Assembly (NCBI RefSeq): GCF_036492635.1
Contig: NZ_AP025305.1
Location: 1,674,001-1,738,000 of the forward strand
Reading direction: 5' to 3'
DNA length: 64,000 nucleotides
Origin: Aureibacter tunicatorum
Lineage (GTDB): Bacteria; Bacteroidota; Bacteroidia; Cytophagales; Cyclobacteriaceae
Below, piece by piece: positions 57,125 through 64,000 of this stretch; position 1 is the first letter of the stretch, and each line of letters starts with the position of its first letter. The notes under the pieces are model-generated. The model had not been told where the DNA came from. It saw only the letters and a program-made list of their open reading frames with translations, and did no database searches. Made by a program: the position numbers and the translations under genes.

Positions 57125-57643
57125 ATGATAGAATTTAAACCTTTCACTATTGATTATGCCGCAGAATATTCAAGCATTAGGAATGTGCCTGAGGTTCTTG
57201 ATAATGGTTATGACAGGACACCCAACCCTTTTACCGAGAAAGATGCAGTAGAATACATAACTAAGGAAATAGGAAAGAGCCCTTCTGAGCGTTTTTTTAT
57301 ATTCTGGAATGGAAAATTAGCCGGAGAAATCGGGATTTCTATTCAAGAAGATGTTTTTAGACTAAACGCTGAAATAGGATATTTTGTAGGCAAAGAATTT
57401 TGGGGACAGGGCATAGCATCAAAGGCAGTTGAAAGAATGACCGCTTATGCCTTTGATAAATTTAATATTGTTAGAATAGTCGCAGGAGTTTTTGATTTTA
57501 ATAAGTCTTCAATGAAGGTGTTGGAGAAAAATGGATACTATTTGGAATGCATTAGAAAAAATGCTGTCATTAAAAATGGGAAAATTTTTGATGATTATAT
57601 ATGGGTAAAATTGAAAGATGAAACGCCAATTGCTAACAATTAA
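57125..57643 (+). CDS. GNAT family N-acetyltransferase (RimJ/RimL type, cassette gene)
   Basis: 172 residues. IEFKPFTIDYAAEYSSIRNVPEVLDNG opening, GYFVGKEFWGQGIASKAVERMTAYAF acetyl-CoA loop, and AGVFDFNKSSMKVLEKNGYYLECIRKNAVIKNGKIFDDYIWVKL, the typical RimJ/RimL C-terminus. Acceptor unknown. The cassette starts GTTAACAAC (57105) and ends ATTGCTAAC (57629), partly complementary (7 of 9). Confidence 0.88.
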   Translation: MIEFKPFTIDYAAEYSSIRNVPEVLDNGYDRTPNPFTEKDAVEYITKEIGKSPSERFFIFWNGKLAGEIGISIQEDVFRLNAEIGYFVGKEFWGQGIASKAVERMTAYAFDKFNIVRIVAGVFDFNKSSMKVLEKNGYYLECIRKNAVIKNGKIFDDYIWVKLKDETPIANN

Positions 57644-57690
57644 GCTTTCGTATGGCTAGCAGTGCCTAATATGAAGGCGGTGTTGACTAA
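57628..57690 (+). repeat. attC-like hairpin, family B
   Basis: AATTGCTAACAATTAAGCTT-TCGTATGGCTA-GCA-GTGCCTAATATGAAGGC, then GGTGTTGACTAAA. Family B with AAC and GTT retained. Confidence 0.8.
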
Positions 57691-57946
57691 AATCAGTTTT
57701 AAATTCTTAATCAAAATGGAATAATGTTTTTGTTTTAGTTTCAGCTATTCTTAGGGATATGTATTAAATCGCAATTATTGAAAATTCGACAGATTAATAT
57801 ACTATCAATACTGATTTTAGAGTTTGCAAAGTATATAATCCTTTGAGTTTGTTTTAAATATGATTTTTTGGTCTTATTTTGTAATTGAAATAATTTTGAT
57901 CTCCGCGGATAAGTAATATAAACGGAATTCGTGTTAATGGGATCTT
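57691..57946 (+). repeat. Spacer repeat (recombinase-tail/attI-like)
   Basis: Contains TTTTAGAGTTTGCAAAGTAT, TTTAAATATGATTTTTTGG and ends AAACGGAATTCGTGTTAATG then GGATCTTTGTAA, with GTT changed to CTT at the boundary. Confidence 0.7.
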
Positions 57947-57965
57947 TGTAATAATAAAAAAAGAC

Positions 57966-58745
57966 ATGAAAAAACAATTACTTTTCTTTTCAGTATTCAT
58001 TTTTCTTTTTAGTTGTGATAATGATACAATAGTTCCGAATGATAATAAAATTAGCAAATACAGAATTGGTTATATGGACTATTATACTGGGGACTCTTTT
58101 TTTAATAAAAGGGTGCAATCAAGAAATAGTGTTGTTCATTTAGAATACAATTCTGATAATAGGCTTATTAAACGAATAGGAGGCATGTTTCCAATCTCTG
58201 TAGCATCTGGTTTTCGTTTGAATTTCACAGATCACGTTTATGATGAAGTTTCCTATCTTGATAATAAAATTGTTATTGAGAACAAATCTAGTTCCCCTGA
58301 TATTAGTTCAAATAGAGAAATAGTGACTTATGTTTTAGATGAAAATAATAATATAAAGCAAAAAATAATTTCAATCAACTACGAAAATAATTTATTATCT
58401 GACACAACAAATTATTTTTATGATTCAGAGAATAGGCTGAATACAATTAAATCAATCAATGGGATAAGCACATTGTATTTTAATGATAAAAATAACCTGG
58501 ACAGCATTGTTACCATTAAAAACCAAATAAAAGTGGTTGAAATATTTGAGAAGTTTGATAACGCTAAAAATCCTTTAAAACATTTAAATATATTTCCGGA
58601 AACTTTTAAAAGATCTCTTTCAGAAAATAATTATTCCATCTACAGAAAGTTTGGGTACAACCTTTCTCTTGGTGATGAGGAAGTCCAACGTCAAATTAAT
58701 GAGTGGGAATTACAATATGATGAAAATGGAAATGTGATTTTTTAA
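57966..58745 (+). CDS. Lipoprotein of unknown function (cassette gene)
   Basis: 259 residues with lipobox LFSC (Cys ~17). Mature part is beta-rich with recurrent Y-D-x-x-N-R/N-x-I/L elements (LEYNSDNRLIKRIGG, YVLDENNNIKQKIIS, YFYDSENRLNTIKS, LQYDENGNVIF), like the short YD-type repeats of Bacteroidota surface lipoproteins. Probably an outer-membrane-attached beta-sheet protein. No hairpin follows; only a truncated spacer does. Confidence 0.75.
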   Translation: MKKQLLFFSVFIFLFSCDNDTIVPNDNKISKYRIGYMDYYTGDSFFNKRVQSRNSVVHLEYNSDNRLIKRIGGMFPISVASGFRLNFTDHVYDEVSYLDNKIVIENKSSSPDISSNREIVTYVLDENNNIKQKIISINYENNLLSDTTNYFYDSENRLNTIKSINGISTLYFNDKNNLDSIVTIKNQIKVVEIFEKFDNAKNPLKHLNIFPETFKRSLSENNYSIYRKFGYNLSLGDEEVQRQINEWELQYDENGNVIF

Positions 58746-58832
58746 TTTTATTTTTTCTTTGAAATGATTTTAAGCCTATTCATTAACTCCGCAGATAAGT
58801 GAAATAAATGGAATTCGTATTGTTGGGATATT
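58746..58832 (+). repeat. Truncated spacer repeat
   Basis: Only the last ~85 bp of the spacer is present (TTTGAAATGATTTTAAGCC, GAAATAAATGGAATTCGTAT, TGTTGGGATATTGCC). Hairpin and 5' part are missing. Confidence 0.65.
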
Positions 58833-58850
58833 GCCTATTAATAATAAAAG

Positions 58851-59513
58851 ATGCAACAACCAGATAAAGATAGAATTTTAGGCCTTCTGATAGGAAAAAT
58901 GCCTGTCAGGGAGTTTGAATCGTGGCTATTTAAAGATTTGGAATTGGAGTCTAGAATAGGGTCTGATATGTATTTTGACTTAATAGACATTGATTATCGA
59001 GATAGTAATAGCTCCTGTATCGTGAGCCAGACATTAATGGGAAAGCATATAGATCCAGTTGAGTTGAAGGACTTTAAATATCATAAGGTTTTGGAACAAG
59101 CAGGCTGGTACCATGGTCGAAAAACGGAACAAACTGTTACAAGCAAAAAGTTAACACCTGAACTAAAGAATGCAAGGGATATACTCACCGAATTCGGAGG
59201 CTTGGAATTGATTTCGCCTTATAAATGTGATTATTGGACTCCGAGGAATATTTGCTTTCCTGAAACTATTGAACGCCTCAGTCATGGGGTGAAATATGGA
59301 TTGGATAAACCATTAATCTGTTTTGCTCATATTGATGATTTCAATTCAGCTTTGTATATAGATGATGAGAACAATTATTATCTTCTAGATGATATTGCTA
59401 ATATTGACCTTTTTAGATTTAAGGGAAACGAATTGTCAACATTGCTTCAGAATCTTATGGGTTTAGACGAACAAGGAAATTTCGAACTAACTGGGAGTTC
59501 AAATCGAAAATAA
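58851..59513 (+). CDS. SUKH-3-like putative immunity protein, two-domain (cassette gene)
   Basis: 220 residues. N-terminal ~75-residue helical unit (RILGLLIGKMPVREFESWLFKDLELE...YFDLIDIDYR) resembles small immunity proteins. The C-terminal part has GWYHGRKTE and ARDILTEFGGLELISP, the hallmark start of SUKH-3-like proteins, then FAHIDDFNSALYIDDENNYYLLDD. Cytoplasmic. Suggests protection against a toxin of a polymorphic system; no partner toxin is in the window. Confidence 0.65.
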   Translation: MQQPDKDRILGLLIGKMPVREFESWLFKDLELESRIGSDMYFDLIDIDYRDSNSSCIVSQTLMGKHIDPVELKDFKYHKVLEQAGWYHGRKTEQTVTSKKLTPELKNARDILTEFGGLELISPYKCDYWTPRNICFPETIERLSHGVKYGLDKPLICFAHIDDFNSALYIDDENNYYLLDDIANIDLFRFKGNELSTLLQNLMGLDEQGNFELTGSSNRK

Positions 59514-59518
59514 AATAC

Positions 59519-59580
59519 AATTGCTGACAACACTGCTTTCCTACTGCTTGAAAAGTCCAATATGAAGGTGGTGTTGACTA
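59519..59580 (+). repeat. attC-like hairpin, degenerate family B
   Basis: AATTGCTGACAACACTGCTTTC-CTACTGCTTGAAAAGTCCAATATGAAGGTGG then TGTTGACTAAAC. The right arm is conserved; the left arm has drifted. Confidence 0.6.
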
Positions 59581-59945
59581 AACTCCGTGCCTGTGGGCTT
59601 TGCGACTCGGTTGGTTTGGCATCTCTGATACGAACCTAATATGACCTAACATCTCTGATGTATAGCTTTGAACTCGTATCTAAAATTTCGGTTAAATTGT
59701 CATTCAAAATGGAGTTAGGAGTCTAGCTTTGGCTTTAGCGATATTTAGTATTAGTATTAATTTACGATAATTCAAAAGCTATTGTAATTAATACAATTCT
59801 TTTTTATTTTAAAGTTTAAAAAGTGTTTAATCCTTAAAGTGTGTTTTGAATATGATTTTTTGATTTTATTTTTTAATTTAAATAATCTTAATGATTGAAT
59901 TCTGGGTAAAAGTGAAATAAACGGAATTCGGTTTATTGGAATATT
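59581..59945 (+). repeat. Spacer repeat, long copy with internal dispersed motif
   Basis: Contains GGCATCTCTGATACGAACC (59618-59636), a second CATCTCTGATGTAT, ATTCAAAATGGAGTTAGG, GTTTTGAATATGATTTTTTG and the end AAACGGAATTCGGTTTATTG then GAATATTG. Confidence 0.7.
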
Positions 59946-59977
59946 GTTGTGTATATAGAAAAACCTCTAGGAAATAA

Positions 59978-60640
59978 ATGATCGAATTACAATTAACGGG
60001 TGGAGCAAGAATTGGAATGGCAAATGCTACTTTTCCATTTGCGACCTTGAAGGTGAATAAAGACAGATTGGAATTGAATGCCTCTATAGTTGGAAACTTG
60101 ACTTTCCAGTCTTCTGATATTATTTCAATTGAACCATATACAATGATCCCTATTCTTGGACAAGGAATTAAAATAAATCACACTGTGTCCAACTATAAAG
60201 AGCAAGTGATTTTTTGGACATTTAAAAATCCTAAATCAGTGGTTCAACGAATAAAAGAAACAGGATTTTTAAGCAATGAAAATCAAACAAATCAGAAGAT
60301 TGACAGAACTATACTTGACAAACAAGCGAAAGGTGGATTTCCTATCAAAAAAGAATTTTCTATTGGAGCAATCATAGTTTGGAATCTACTCTTTCTAACT
60401 GATTTTATTCCTTTTTTCCTCGGGGAAAGAGAGGGAATTCCAATTGGAAACGGAGTTTTAACGGCAATCGGGCTTTTATTTTTGACTGCATTACTCAGTT
60501 TGATTTCAAGAGACTTTAGACGGCTAATTTTAAAAGAGGGACGAGAACTAAGCGATATAAAGAAATTTGCAGTTTTTGCTATGTTAATAAGCGGGTTTAT
60601 GTTTTTGCAAATGGGTCTAATGACAAAAATTATAAATTAA
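59978..60640 (+). CDS. Membrane protein with N-terminal soluble domain (cassette gene)
   Basis: 220 residues. Residues ~1-110 form a beta-rich domain (LKVNKDRLELNASIVGNLTFQSSDIISIEPYTMIPI) reminiscent of a bacterial PH-like fold. Three hydrophobic segments follow: IGAIIVWNLLFLTDFIPFFL, GVLTAIGLLFLTALLSLI and FAVFAMLISGFMFLQMGL. Function unknown. Boundaries GTTGTG (59946) and CACAAC (60650) are complementary over six bases. Confidence 0.7.
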   Translation: MIELQLTGGARIGMANATFPFATLKVNKDRLELNASIVGNLTFQSSDIISIEPYTMIPILGQGIKINHTVSNYKEQVIFWTFKNPKSVVQRIKETGFLSNENQTNQKIDRTILDKQAKGGFPIKKEFSIGAIIVWNLLFLTDFIPFFLGEREGIPIGNGVLTAIGLLFLTALLSLISRDFRRLILKEGRELSDIKKFAVFAMLISGFMFLQMGLMTKIIN

Positions 60641-60710
60641 AACACGACACCACAACAACTAAGTCTTTGTATGGCTCGCAGAGCCCAATATGAAGACCGT
60701 GTTGACTAAA
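60641..60710 (+). repeat. attC-like hairpin, family B
   Basis: ACACCACAACAACTAAGTCT-TTGTATGGCTC-GCA-GAGCCCAATATGAAGAC, then CGTGTTGACTAAAC. The best-preserved family B site: ~15-bp arms, AAC and GTT at the ends. Confidence 0.85.
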
Positions 60711-60866
60711 CTTCGTGTCTATGGGTTTTGAGATTCGGCTGGTTCGGCATCTCTAATGCGAACCTAATATGATTTTTTACCTTATTTTTTCATTGAAATG
60801 ATTTGGTTTCAATGTGTGAATTCCGCGTATAGGTGAGATAAATGAAATTCGGTTTATTGGGATGTT
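60711..60866 (+). repeat. Short spacer repeat
   Basis: About 155 bp: dispersed motif GGCATCTCTAATGCGAACC (60746-60764), then ATATGATTTTTTACCTTATT and the end AAATGAAATTCGGTTTATTG then GGATGTTACAAC. An internal part of the longer spacers has been deleted. Confidence 0.75.
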
Positions 60867-60879
60867 ACAACCAATTAAA

Positions 60880-61620
60880 ATGAGAAAGTACATAACAATA
60901 TTATTAATGACGATGTCAATTTTCTGTTCAGCACAAATTGATAAGAAAGCTGAAATGAAGAATGTAAGTGGGACTATAATATATAGTTTCATTCAAGACT
61001 CAAAATATCAGGACTATTACTGTTCTCTTAAGACCAAAATAGTGCTTGATTCATTGGCTTATGATTTTATTCCTCAAAATGATATAAACTGTTCAATAAT
61101 TAGGCAAAATAGAGAATTTGAAAATTCAATAGGTATTGCAGATGCGTTTTTGACTCTTAATTTTGAAACGATTTTATGTGTTCATTACTCAAATGATAAA
61201 AGGCTACATAATTTCAATTGTGATTCAGTAATTAATGTTTATAGAATTAATAATATATATGATTCATTGCTATATAAGCCAGATTTTGAAGAGCCTATGA
61301 CAATGAGAATTAAAAGTGATGCTATCTATTTAAAAAATCAGTCAGACACAGTTTATATTGCTTTGCAGTTTCATGGAACTGTGGTTAAGTATGAGAATAT
61401 AGTTTTTGGAGAACAAACGGATTATAGAGTAATTATAATTGATGATGAGTTTGTAGAATTTGATGATTCTCATAGTCTTTGTCCATTTGAAAAATATAAT
61501 TCAACAATAATGGCCTTGAATAAAGTAAATAAGATTGACATAATTGGCGCAGAAACAAAAAGTCAATTAGGATTAACAAAGTCGGAGTTGACAGAATTGA
61601 AGATATTTATGTATGAGTAA
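60880..61620 (+). CDS. Secreted hypothetical protein (cassette gene)
   Basis: 246 residues from ATG 60880 (MRKYITILLMTMSIFCSAQ). The upstream ATG at 60862 lies in the spacer boundary. Signal peptide ~1-19. Beta-rich mature protein; KNQSDTVYIALQFHGTVVKYE and IIIDDEFVEFDDSHSL are notable. No family recognised. Predicted periplasmic. Confidence 0.65.
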   Translation: MRKYITILLMTMSIFCSAQIDKKAEMKNVSGTIIYSFIQDSKYQDYYCSLKTKIVLDSLAYDFIPQNDINCSIIRQNREFENSIGIADAFLTLNFETILCVHYSNDKRLHNFNCDSVINVYRINNIYDSLLYKPDFEEPMTMRIKSDAIYLKNQSDTVYIALQFHGTVVKYENIVFGEQTDYRVIIIDDEFVEFDDSHSLCPFEKYNSTIMALNKVNKIDIIGAETKSQLGLTKSELTELKIFMYE

Positions 61621-61960
61621 TTTAATAACTTGGCTGGTTCGGCATCTCTGATGTGAACCTAATATGACCTAGCATCTCTGATGTATAGCTTTAAACTCGT
61701 ATCTAAGATTCCGTTTAAATTGTTATTCAAAGCGAAGTTATGAACCTGCTTTAACCTCATCGACATTTAGTTTTTAGGTCACGATTTTTGAAAAACTAAG
61801 ATTAATACACTTTCAATGCTGATTTGAGAGTTTGCAAAGTATATAATCTTCAGGAGATGTTTGAAATATGATTTTTTAGCCTTATTTTTTATTGAAATGA
61901 TTTTAGTTTTAATGTGTGAATTCCGCACATAGGTGAGATAAATGAAATTCATTTTTTGGA
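61621..61960 (+). repeat. Spacer repeat without hairpin
   Basis: Starts with TTGGCTGGTTCGGCATCTCT then GATGTGAACC; later TTTCAATGCTGATTTGAGAG, TTTGAAATATGATTTTTTAG and GATAAATGAAATTCATTTTT then TGGAATGC. The boundary GTT has decayed and no family B hairpin precedes it. Confidence 0.65.
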
Positions 61961-61977
61961 ATGCAATGAATAAATTA

Positions 61978-62679
61978 ATGAAACAAATAATTTACATACT
62001 ATTAACAATGATTCTTTCTTCTTGCTCTACTTCAACAGGAACAAGAACAGGCCTTAAAAGCATTGATAAACCAAAAGGGTTTGATAAAACGGAACTTGGA
62101 CAAGAGTATAGTAAACTTCAAAAGATTTATAATGAAGAAAGACTTGATTTGTTTAAATCTCAATCATATGATGTAATCCAATTGGCTAAGAAATATGAAA
62201 ATCAAAGTGAATTATACCTTTCAGAAGTTTATAATGAAAGTGCATTGTGTCTTAGAGTTGCAAACATGGAATTCAATGGTTTTAATGAATTTCCTAACAA
62301 AGACACGATATTAGATTTGTATATGCGCGCATACAAGCTTATTAATGAAAATGATAAAAAATTAACGTCAACATTTGCTGAAACGGTTTTCCAATTAGCG
62401 GATTGCTTAGAGCAAGACAATAATTTTGAATCTGCAATAAAATATCGGAAAGAGTATTATAATTTGAAAAAATCAATCTATGGAGAAGAAAACATCCAAA
62501 CGGCTGACCCATTGATGTGGATTGGAGGTAACTATGAACATCAAGGTCAACTTGATTCTGCTTTGAAATATTACAGAATGGAAGTGAAATTAAGAGTGGC
62601 AAACTTTACTACAAAAAATAAAAAAGCAATTGAATCTCGTCTGAAAACAATAAAAGAAATAGAAGAAAAACTACTCTGA
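61978..62679 (+). CDS. TPR lipoprotein (cassette gene)
   Basis: 233 residues from ATG 61978 (MKQIIYILLTMILSSC...). The earlier ATG at 61942 is part of the spacer repeat. Lipobox LSSC (Cys ~15). The mature protein is helical, with tetratricopeptide-like units such as TFAETVFQLADCLEQDNNFESAIKYRKEYYNLKK and PLMWIGGNYEHQGQLDSALKYYRMEVKLR. Probably a periplasmic or outer-membrane scaffold. Confidence 0.75.
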   Translation: MKQIIYILLTMILSSCSTSTGTRTGLKSIDKPKGFDKTELGQEYSKLQKIYNEERLDLFKSQSYDVIQLAKKYENQSELYLSEVYNESALCLRVANMEFNGFNEFPNKDTILDLYMRAYKLINENDKKLTSTFAETVFQLADCLEQDNNFESAIKYRKEYYNLKKSIYGEENIQTADPLMWIGGNYEHQGQLDSALKYYRMEVKLRVANFTTKNKKAIESRLKTIKEIEEKLL

Positions 62680-62730
62680 ATAAAACTTAAATTGCACTAA
62701 AATGCAGTTTATTATTAAGCCGTTGTTAAC
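62680..62730 (+). repeat. attC-like hairpin, variant
   Basis: AACTTAAATTGCA-CTAAAA-TGCAGTTTATTATTAAG, then CCGTTGTTAAC. A 9- to 11-bp stem, AAC at one end and GTT at the other. Own sequence family. Confidence 0.6.
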
Positions 62731-62738
62731 AATAAGAA

Positions 62739-63344
62739 ATGATAGATCGCTTAAAAATAAATTATAGACTTGATTCTCCATCAGAGGAGCAAATAATTAA
62801 AATGTGGAAAGATTTGAAATTAACGCCATTATCTCAATGGTCAGATAGTACCGAAAAATTGAGATTAGCATTCGAAAAAACACATTGTAATGGTGGAATT
62901 CAACTGCATAAGTTTCAAATAAGTGACAATCCGCATTTTCATTGGTTTGCAGTTAGAAATAGATTAGATGAGATTAACTTCATTAAAAAGCTATTTCAAA
63001 GACCAGAATTAAAGCACTATCGAAAAGCGCTTAAGGTCGAAAATGATAAACTCAAAATTAAATCTTTTAATTGGTATAGTGACATTTTCGACCTTTCTGG
63101 AATATTCGCTCGGATTTTAGGACAAGGGGGAGCTTATGAAAATTTAGATGCGATAAAAGCGTGGGAGGTCTCAACGGATTTCGTTAAGAATGAATTCGGA
63201 AATAGGTTTGATGAATTTAACAGATTCTCATATGAAACTGAAGGAGCAAATTGGTTCTGTAATATAGCGTGGGACTATTCGTTTTTGCTATTTGATAAAA
63301 GAAATAATCAAGTAATATTAATTGATGTAACGGATACGGATTAA
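62739..63344 (+). CDS. Hypothetical 201-aa cassette protein
   Basis: Soluble and aromatic-rich, no signal peptide. Features include FQISDNPHFHWFAVRNRLDEINFI and GANWFCNIAWDYSFLLFDKRNNQVILIDV. Composition and size resemble immunity-type proteins but no family is recognised. Ends 46 bp before the next gene. Confidence 0.6.
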   Translation: MIDRLKINYRLDSPSEEQIIKMWKDLKLTPLSQWSDSTEKLRLAFEKTHCNGGIQLHKFQISDNPHFHWFAVRNRLDEINFIKKLFQRPELKHYRKALKVENDKLKIKSFNWYSDIFDLSGIFARILGQGGAYENLDAIKAWEVSTDFVKNEFGNRFDEFNRFSYETEGANWFCNIAWDYSFLLFDKRNNQVILIDVTDTD

Positions 63345-63390
63345 TTTTAAAACTAGCAACACTTATGTTGTACTTAATCATAATAGATAA

Positions 63391-63858
63391 ATGGCAAGTG
63401 GCTTTATAATATTAAAAGATGGAAGGTGTTTTGCAAGAAGGTGGACTGGGTACGATGAGATAATTCGAATAGCTATAACTGAATTAGAGCAAATTGAGAA
63501 TGGAAAGGATTTGGCTGAATGGTTAATGTTGCAAATTCCAAACTCAGAAGATGATGAAAGTGCTGATGCAGGTTGGGGGTTTCATAATTCTCGTATTGAC
63601 GAATGGATAAACAGGGAGTTGGATTTAAGAAGTCTAACTAAGGAAAATCAAAAATTATTCTGGAGAGCAATTCAAAAAGGTAAAAATAAGCTGACAGAAC
63701 AAGGTGTAGGTTATTCGCCACTTTCATTTGATTTTTTTTATGTGTTTTATGATATGTGCGAACGAGCTGAAAAAGGTGAGCCCCCTTTGGCGTTGACTGA
63801 TTGGAATAAACTTGCCGATCCATGTACAGAACAAAACGGTCCAGGCTGGAAAAAATAA
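63391..63858 (+). CDS. Hypothetical 155-aa cassette protein
   Basis: Opens MASGFIILKDGRCFARRWTGYDEIIRIAI, a distinctive start I believe is shared by uncharacterised Bacteroidota proteins. Then LAEWLMLQIPNSEDDES, WGFHNSRIDEWINRELDLR and a C-terminal ending NGPGWKK. Soluble, function unknown. Last complete gene in the window. Confidence 0.65.
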   Translation: MASGFIILKDGRCFARRWTGYDEIIRIAITELEQIENGKDLAEWLMLQIPNSEDDESADAGWGFHNSRIDEWINRELDLRSLTKENQKLFWRAIQKGKNKLTEQGVGYSPLSFDFFYVFYDMCERAEKGEPPLALTDWNKLADPCTEQNGPGWKK

Positions 63859-63899
63859 AATGAAAAGCTAAAAGTAAATAGCTCGCTACGTTAGCTTAT

Positions 63900-64000
63900 G
63901 TCATTCTCAGCTAGTTTCATATCTCTGATACGAATTCTATATGAACTCTGAATCTTAAGCATAATCTTAAACGTGGGTTAAGGTGTTGTCTAAATTGTCA
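63900..64000 (+). repeat. Start of another spacer repeat, runs off the window
   Basis: CATATCTCTGATACGAATTC, AATCTTAAACGTGGGTTAAG and TTGTCTAAATTGTCA match the 5' part of the spacers at 59581 and 61621. It indicates that the array continues beyond 64000. Confidence 0.65.

Noticed and set aside
43276-61960. CRISPR array
   Set aside because: The repeats are long, imperfect palindromes separated by real genes of variable length; there are no short regular spacers and no cas genes.

Overview
The window looks like a chromosomal segment from a Bacteroidota bacterium, most likely a Cytophagales/Flammeovirgaceae-type marine heterotroph (genus not resolvable). Reasons: AT-rich DNA, TAnnTTTG-type -7 promoter elements, no strong Shine-Dalgarno signals, lipoproteins with Bacteroidota-style lipoboxes, and characteristic families (DUF2911, DUF6794, DUF5367, DUF2314, NptA-type Na/Pi transporter, ABC permease fused to an M1 peptidase, LytS/LytTR pairs).

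Layout. (1) 1-3300: a cassette array read leftwards (minus strand), containing two decayed C-terminal fragments of a tyrosine recombinase and four complete small genes plus a partial one. (2) 3300-41400: a conventional chromosomal core. It holds GNAT acetyltransferases, a small zinc-ribbon membrane protein, menB, a Crp/Fnr regulator, a periplasmic beta-galactosidase, an Na/Pi cotransporter, a TRM11-like methyltransferase, a TetR-controlled O-methyltransferase operon, an ABC/M1-peptidase exporter divergent from a LytS/LytTR two-component system, an RND tripartite efflux operon, a serine hydrolase with its AraC-type membrane regulator, and assorted lipoproteins. Copies of a ~100-bp MITE-like inverted repeat are scattered through the core, and two of them supply the stop codon of a neighbouring gene. 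(3) 41470-64000 and beyond: a long rightward (plus strand) array of about 20 small cargo genes separated by imperfect-palindrome sites and by a ~250-350-bp repeated spacer.

The main discovery is that both arrays behave like integron gene cassettes. The first bases of a cassette (GTTRRRY-like) are the reverse complement of the R''-like box (RYYYAAC) that starts the hairpin at the end of the same cassette. The match is 13/13 for the cassette beginning at 43402, 10/10 for the one at 41792, 13/14 for the one at 44651, and 8/9 to 10/12 for six others. Several unrelated hairpin families serve as the attC-like sites. The repeated spacer in front of many cassettes is homologous to the last ~45 codons and 3' flank of the recombinase gene whose fragments lie in the left array, and it ends in a conserved 'attI-like' TTATTGGGATGTT. 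That recombinase lacks room for the extra segment typical of integron IntI proteins. The array therefore looks like a non-IntI, inverted, integron-like system in which each acquisition unit may once have carried int + attI + cargo + attC. No intact integrase is visible in the window.

Cargo of the right array includes a PRTase/Toprim-like putative defence protein, SUKH-like (SMI1/KNR4 and SUKH-3-like) immunity candidates, a DinB-fold enzyme, two GNATs (one phosphinothricin-acetyltransferase-like), four class-C beta-lactamase-like serine hydrolases (two of them mosaic tandem paralogues), lipoproteins and small membrane proteins. This fits an accessory gene reservoir for conflict, resistance and envelope functions.
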